From NCBI GenBank assembly GCA_035772735.1, contig JASDFA010000007.1:71276501-71340500 (forward strand): a stretch of DNA of 64,000 bases, given 5' to 3'. This document shows, piece by piece, positions 58,145 to 64,000 of this stretch. A program made the position numbers and the translations under genes. A model generated the notes under the pieces. That model worked only from the letters and a program-made list of their open reading frames with translations. It made no database searches and was not told the origin of the DNA. Every line of letters starts with the position of its first letter. Position 1 is the first letter of the stretch. The stretch is from Datura wrightii (Eukaryota > Streptophyta > Magnoliopsida > Solanales > Solanaceae).

Positions 58145-59346
58145 TCAGTCAAAATATTTGACTTCTTCATCCGGTGCTGCTGCCTCATCGCCCATGTCCG
58201 AGTCACCTCCATCGTTGTCATCAGACACCACATCGGAGTCCTCCCGACGTGTCTCCTCGTCCGTGGGGACATCATCGTCAGTGGGCTCTACAAAGGCTGG
58301 CCCCACTCGGCATAGAGCCCTGGCATTTTCGCCGAATGGGTAATCCAGCTCAAGCTGCCATAACTCCTCCTCCGTGGCTGGTCTCCCACCAATCCGAAGC
58401 TGGAGCATTTGCATACCAAGCATCCGTCCATGTACTGGTCATCACGAGCATGTCGCTCGCCAAGTGTCAGCACTAGACCGTGTGTGGTGTCGGGGGCCTT
58501 AGTTTTGGTCACGTCAAGGGCCCTCCGCTCCAACTGCGGGATGTAATCCAAAGCCTCTTCCTCGACGTCGAGGCCCCGGAGAAAGGTGGTGATAAGTCCT
58601 CCGAACCCATACCTGTGGCCTGGTGTAGTCGGGCTCTCTTCATGGCACATATGATGACCGCCCCAACATTAATCTCCAGCCCTTTCATCAGGGCATACAC
58701 GGTCCCAGGTCACATCAGTCATGTGCACCCTTGGGATTAGGCACGAACAGACTATCTTCAGCCAGATTCTGGCCTCCCTGTTCATTTGAGAATACGGCAG
58801 AGTCTGGGGGTAACCCCTCTCCTTATGTCTGCTCCATCTAGCTGTGGATCGAGCCCCACACAATGTGCGTCTGATATCGGCATATGGTGGGGTGATGTTT
58901 AGCTGGCGGAGAACGTGGGCGTCTGTGTCCCGCGCTCCGATGATGGCATTTAATTGCTGGGGTTCCAGAGTGACAATCTTCCCTCTGATCTTGATTGTGT
59001 GGCTTCTGATTTTCCAATTTGCATAGAACTCCCGGACTAGATGTAGGTTGCATTCCTTGGGCTCCTGAAATATGAAGCTGAGCCTAGCTGCCTCGATCCT
59101 TTGCACTATGCGGGGGAACTCCTGTGCTAGTGGTTCCCATGCAATATGCTCCTCGGGGAAGTATTTATTCTCCTTATGTTTGGTGTACCACTTCTTCCCT
59201 TCATCGGTTACCCACCTCGTTCCGTATTGGCGGCGTTGGCCGCGCGGAACTGCTGGTGCAGCTGGGACTGTTGTGCCCAGTCTAAGTCTTTTTCTCCCGG
59301 TGCCTGAAGTAGATGCACCCTTACCCTTATCTTGCCTACTTGCCAT
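58145..59346 (-). pseudogene. aORF of D (putative plant transposon protein family)
   Basis: The ATG at 59346 begins MASRQDKGKGASTSGTGRKR. The N-terminal two thirds are open: WVTDEGKKWYTKHKENKYFP, EFPRIVQRIEAARLSFIFQE, CNLHLVREFYANW, LNAIIGARDTDAHVLRQLNI, RRTLCGARSTARWSRHKERG, IWLKIVCSCLIPRVHMTDVT. Then frameshifts near 58690, 58620 and 58420 scatter ALMKGLEINVGAVIICAMKR, YGFGGLITTFLRGLDVEEEA and LRIGGRPATEEELWQLELDY over three frames. It ends in a Ser/Asp/Glu-rich acidic tail. The start lies 5 bases after a splice acceptor. It is the best-preserved aORF here, useful as family reference; function unknown. Confidence 0.85.
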
Positions 59347-59351
59347 TGTAC

Positions 59352-60057
59352 CTGTCAACACGAATAAACAAGCGCAATGTCAAGCTAAATGCATGTTAAC
59401 TTCGACTAAGGTTGGTTAAGCTAAGTTTACCCCACACTTAGTCCTTAGCTACGGTTACGCTACTACGGCAAGAATAACTTTATTTACACCAAAAACTAAC
59501 AACTATACAATTTATGCTTAGTGCGTTCGCAAAGAAAAATTCGACGGTATAACCTTAGCGTACTACTCAGACTTCATACAGCTAATCCCAATCACTACCA
59601 TCGCTAGCAATTCAACCATCGCACTTAGCAAAGAAAACAACAAAACAAAAACAACAACAAAAATTCTATATACACATGAACCTATATAATCAACCCAATT
59701 TGAACAGTTTTCAGCATTTTCCCAAAAAACCCAAGAATTCGTCATCTGTTACATTCAAACAATATTCTACAGCGACTTATCTCATTCAATACATACAACC
59801 CGGCATATAATTCACAAATTTAACAAGTTACCAATTTCGAATTCAACAACCAAGCCCTAGAATTGAATTTCGCAAGCAAATTCGAATCATTCACGCAATC
59901 GACAAGTTCAAACGATTATTACAACAGTCCGAACATTTATCAATCAAGGAATAACTCAATTTCATGCTAAATTTCGACTTAGGGTGATTTATCTCACCTC
60001 CCATGCTTAAATTCGAATGAAATCGACAAAAACTTGAGAGAGAGTAGGAAAACATAC
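59352..60057 (-). other. Predicted leader intron before the aORF (D)
   Basis: Donor AAAG-GTATGT at 60057 (minus strand) and acceptor GTTGACAG ending at 59352. The sites match B although intron interiors have drifted. Confidence 0.65.
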
Positions 60058-60183
60058 CTTTAAGTTGAATAATCAAAGAAAACTCGGTAAATTGTTGCCT
60101 TAAGCCGTGGCACGTTGGTGGGGGAGGGGTTTTGGGACGTTTGGTCGCGGAGAAGTGTAAAAATGAGGGGAAAAGGGGGTTTT

Positions 60184-60415
60184 CGGGGTTTAAAATGAAG
60201 AAAAACACGTGGGTCACCTGGCAACCCGGTGTGACCCATCACAAATTATAGGGCAACGTGTCACGGAGTGCATCGCGGTGCACTGCCTCCGTGACACAGA
60301 GCCATCGCGATGGCTCACTGTAATTTTTAATGTTTCCAGATTAAACCTCAACGTGTCACTGAGGGTAACGCGGAGGTCCTCCTCCGTGACACGGAGCCAT
60401 CGCCCCAGCTCACCG
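60184..60415 (-). promoter_or_regulatory. Word cluster and TATA-like box upstream of the aORF leader (D)
   Basis: TGTCACGGAG, CTCCGTGACAC and GCCATCGCGATGGC words at 60255-60415, then minus-strand TTTTAAACCCCGAAAA at 60184-60199. Same arrangement as B at 15420-15552. Confidence 0.45.
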
Positions 60416-60639
60416 TCTCTGCATTTTATTCATTTTTTCATACCTCGCTTTTTCCTTAACGATTCCGTGCACATTTTTCTTCGTTTGACCTGAAAATCAC
60501 CCCACTAAACAAAATTGGTTAGATTAATAAGTTTCACTAACTAATATGAAAAAAATACTACTAAAACGAAAAATTTGTACTAAATCAAGAAAAAGGAAAT
60601 TAAAATAAAATCTATTTACACTTTTCAAAATAAAAGAAA

Positions 60640-60926
60640 AAATATATTTTTCACGGGTTGCCTCCCGTGCAGCGCCTGGTTTATCGTCGCAGCTCGACGT
60701 CCTTTATGCTCAATTGTCCACTAGGGTGATGGACGATTTCTCACGATCATTGTCCTCCCCCCAGTAGTGCTCACCCTTATCCGGTGGTCTTCCCATCAAC
60801 TCTCGAGAATCATTCATTTGTTTAGCATTCCCATGATCAATTACATCTGATCACCGAGAGTTCTTCATTCACCATCGGGAGCTTGGGTGCTTTGTACACA
60901 TCGAACACCTCTACCTTGTCATTTGC
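60640..60926 (-). pseudogene. Integrase-tail scar after protease (D)
   Basis: The minus strand reads HYWGEDNDREKSSITLVDN, parallel to HYWGEDVIREKTSITLEDD in B, then the pol-tail relic GGGAGGCAACCCGTG. It shows that the RT-to-integrase deletion predates the split of B and D. Confidence 0.6.
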
Positions 60927-63084
60927 TCACATTGTAAGTTGACCCGCAGCTACGTCGATTAATGCTTTCCCAGTTGCCAAGAAGGGTCGTCCCAAAATAA
61001 ATGGGACTTCCGCGTCTGGTTCAAAATCCAGAACAATAAAATCTACCGGGAAAATGAGGGATCCCACTTGCACAAGCACATCCTCAACAATGCCATCCGG
61101 CCTAGCTAAGGATCTTTCTGCCAACTGCAAGATTACGGTTGTAGGTCTAGGACTCCTTAGACCTAACTTTCTGAATACCGAAGATGGCATCAGATTTATA
61201 CTCGCCCCCAAGTCACACAATCCACGAGCTCGGATACTCTTCCCAATAGTAAGCTGGATAGTAAAACTTTCAGGGTCTTTTAGCTTCGTGGGCAGTCTAT
61301 TTTGAATCCGGGAAGTGCATTCCTCCGTCAAATCTACCGTGGCATACTCAGTCAAACGACTTTTGTTGTCCACGATGTCTTTAATATATTTGGCATATTT
61401 TGGCACTCCCTGCAAGACATCAACAAGAGGTAAATTAACATGTACCTGTTTAAGCACCTCCATAAATTTCTTGAAACACGCCTCCTCCTTGTGTTTCTTG
61501 AGTCGTTGAGGGAACGGGGGTGGAGGTCTTTCTGATTCTGCTTCTTTGGTCTTCCCCCTATCCGAAGTTTGCTCTCCCTCAACATCTGCTGCCCCTGACT
61601 TTTGAGGTGGTCTTTCTGGTTCCACCTCCTTCAGGTGCAAACCACTCCTTGTGGTCACTGCATTTACCTGCTTCGGATTTGGATCCATGTCGCTAGGCAG
61701 TCCTCCTCTGGGCCTTGTGTTTTGGGCACTAGCAAATTTCCCAAATTGATACTCAAGAGTCTTGGTCGCTAATTGATTATTTTTCACTTCGGCTGCCAAT
61801 TTAACATAGTCAGCCTGCAATTGCGCCTGATTAGCGATCATGGTCTTGAACATTTCCTCAATGCTAGGTGATGGTGGTGGAGGAGGGGCATTGTGATTTC
61901 TGAATTGAGATTGGTAGTTCTGTTGCCCTCCTTGATTTCTTTGCATACCCTGACCCGAACTTTGGCCTTGTTGGTTGTTGCTACCCCACGAAAAATTTGG
62001 ATGGTTCCTCCAATTTGAGTTGTAGCCGCTACCAAACTGCTGCTGATTTCTTTGTGCATTACCCACAAAGTTAACCGAATCTGGGTTTGCTCCACAACAC
62101 TCAGCTGAGTGCTCACTGCTTCCACACACTTCACACCACATTTGCTGGACCACATTGACTGAAGCTGAAGGCTGGTTCAAATTCATGTTGCTGAAGTGGT
62201 TGTTCAACTGATTCTGCAAGGCAGCTATCTGTGCAGCGATAGCTGTAAATCCATCCACTTCCAGCACTCCTGCTGCTTTCCTTGCTCCACCTCGTGATGA
62301 ATCAGCATTCCATTCTGGATTGCCCTGTGAAATCTGGTTTAGCAAAGTGTACAGCTCCTCATAAGTCTTTTCCAGCGCTTGCCCTCCAGCTGCTGAGTCT
62401 AACAAAATTTTAGTATGGGGTTCCAAACCCTCAATAAATGTGTGCACCAACACCTTATTGGACTGATGATGATGAGGACAGTCCCGCAACATGGATTTAA
62501 ATCTTTCCCAGGCTTGATATAAATTTTCTCCCTCCCTCTGTTTGAAACTTAGAATTTGACTTCTAAGTCTGGCTATTTTACCAGAGGGAAAAAAATCTTA
62601 TCAAGAACTCCCGTGCTAGATCATCCCACGTTGAGATAGAATTTGGTGGCTCAGCTTTTAACCACCTCTTGGCTTCACCAAGTAATAAGAACGGAAATAG
62701 TGTGAGCCGAACATAATCAGGTGACACTCCAGCGGGTATATAAGTGTCACTTATCTCCAAAAAGTTCTGGAGATGTTGTTGTGGGTCTTCATGAGGGAGA
62801 CCGGTAAATTGCCCGCTTGTGTGCAACAGTTGCACCATGTTCTGCTTGAGTTCAAATCTCCCTCCAAACTCTGGTTTGCGGATACTTGAATGTACATTGT
62901 TGGCATGTGGGATTGCCACCTCGCGAACCGGCCTTGCTGCTGCTTCGTCGGGCACTAACACTGCCCTCACAACCGGTGGATTTTGTTGCTCCATAATAGT
63001 CTGTCTGAGCAACTGCAGCTTCTTTTGTAGAGCTTCTCTGTGTTTACTATGAAATATACGTTCAGGCTCTATATAAGATTCCAC
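60927..63084 (-). pseudogene. gag-protease polyprotein of D, nearly intact
   Basis: Two frames, 62578-63084 and 60927-62492, differ by one base in a T run at about 62588-62594; otherwise the chain is open for about 700 codons. Gag: ARPVREVAIPHANN, FTGLPHEDPQQHLQNFLEIS, LLLGEAKRWLKAEPP, LYQAWERFKSMLRDCPHHHQ, zinc knuckle CEVCGSSEHSAEC, Asn/Gln-rich region, Pro-rich hinge (APPPPPSPSIEEMF). Protease: LCDLGASINLMPS with the catalytic Asp kept, and DFIVLDFEPDAEVPFILG. A TGA follows QLTM just after the protease. No ATG precedes the conserved N-terminus (LARDKELVESY). It could supply particle proteins only if the one-base shift is bypassed or is a sequencing error. Confidence 0.88.
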
Positions 63085-63222
63085 CAGCTCTTTGTCTCTT
63101 GCCAGTGTTCACAGAAATCAAGTCTGCAAAATACAGGCTAAGACCAAGTTGTCAACACTTAAGAAAATAAAATAAAAATACAGTAAATTTACACTTAACA
63201 CAATTTCACCAATTGCCTAGTC

Positions 63223-63240
63223 TCCCCGGCAACGGCACCA
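63223..63240 (-). other. Primer binding site, tRNA-Asp type (D)
   Basis: The minus strand reads TGGTGCCGTTGCCGGGGA, one mismatch from the tRNA-Asp 3' end complement, the best primer site in the window. Confidence 0.92.
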
Positions 63241-63246
63241 AAAACT

Positions 63247-64000
63247 TGTTCGATGGTTTTGGTATATGGTTAAAAACCGACACGCAAGTGCACGTGGTCA
63301 AACAAGTAGTAAGTGGCTTAAGTAAGCAAAGTATCGAACCAAGGAGACTCTAGATAAGTAAAAATTGCTCAAGTATACTATATTCTATCTTACATCTAAA
63401 TATGCTGACAACAAAGTAACCAAAATTTAAATAATTTGTTTATAAATTATATACTAAAACTATTAACAACTATCTACTTTGAATTGAAACTATGGATATG
63501 AGCATGCCAAGGTTAAGAACAAGTAATGAACATGATTATAATCATAATTTGGTTAATCTTCTCTTCCTGTTGCTAGCCAAGAACATTAGCCTAGAGATTA
63601 AAACTCTCGTATTTAATCTAACTTAAGAATCATAAACCATCCGTCTACATTTCTGTGATCAAATGCAATTTATGACCTAGCAATACAATTCCGGTTCCTA
63701 AATTGACTAATACGGCTTTCAAGTATATTTCTATCAGGAAAGCACATCAAAACTCAATTTTTCCAAATCAAGTTAAGAACAATACCCTATTAATTCACAA
63801 CTTTTCAATTTCGTGCTCTCTCGAGTGAAATCGGACTTTTTAGATGTACATTAATGTCGGCCACACACTAATGCAGTAGAAACGAGAATTAATAGAACAA
63901 CATGGAAGAAGAAGATGAAAAACCATATAATTCAATAATCAAAATTCATCACCATTGTTCATAACCTCGGCAAGGAAGAGAATTAGCCACTCATTTGTGG
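63247..64000 (-). repeat. 5' LTR of D, partial
   Basis: Begins TGTTCGATGG on the plus strand and matches 54710-55463 closely. It is cut by the window edge. Confidence 0.92.

Larger units (their letters stand above)
54710..64000 (-). mobile_element. Element D: non-autonomous Athila-like element, family of B, 5' LTR cut by window end
   Basis: In minus order: 5' LTR (63247 onward), tRNA-Asp primer site, gag-protease, integrase-tail scar, aORF cassette, noncoding region, 3' LTR. LTR starts match B (TGATCTTGGGCAGATTTATATG). The 754 bp of 5' LTR visible differ from the 3' LTR at about 18 positions (2.4 percent by eye), fewer than in B, fitting its place as the innermost insertion. Confidence 0.92.

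Overview
This window is gene-poor plant nuclear DNA made of nested LTR retrotransposons. I found no intact host gene, tRNA, rRNA or CRISPR array. Three things point to a flowering plant: Ty3/gypsy elements of two plant clades, tRNA-Asp and initiator-Met primer sites, and a plastid petD fragment. Repeat style suggests a Solanaceae species with a large pericentromeric repeat fraction, but that is recall and not proof. I letter the elements A to J.

Left part. Element A (1-7949, minus) abuts, and probably inserted into, a chromovirus-type LTR J (7950-10868). Element B (10959-20867, plus) is complete: 1509-bp LTRs and a 5-bp target duplication CAAAC. It sits in a fragment of an older minus-strand element, and an unoccupied copy of the same target lies at 33301-33420. 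Element C (21888-32928, plus) is the only Athila-like copy with reverse transcriptase, RNase H and integrase; a 396-bp foreign segment splits its RNase H. Minus-strand element I (32929 to about 38300) meets plus-strand fragment H (about 38300-42338) head to head.

Right part. Chromovirus F (42534-48947, minus) carries solo LTR G (43465-46593, target duplication GTTTA, with a 132-bp petD piece) in its LTR. Its integrase is cut by chromovirus E (48948-54709, plus), which is cut in turn by element D (54710 to beyond the window, minus). D is a younger relative of B.

How the genes relate. A, B and D keep gag and protease but lost RT, RNase H and integrase, so they would need enzymes from another element; C has the matching LTR type for A. 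All Athila-like copies carry a second gene downstream, here called aORF, which resembles the 'putative plant transposon protein' family. Its copies share a layout: family-specific palindromic words, a TATA-like box, a leader intron ending a few bases before the aORF ATG, the aORF, a small hairpin with a polypurine-like run, 1.7-2 kb of noncoding DNA, then the 3' LTR. Several hairpins in this module differ in stem sequence but stay paired. This module is the most interesting thing in the window. All coding regions are damaged; D is the best preserved.
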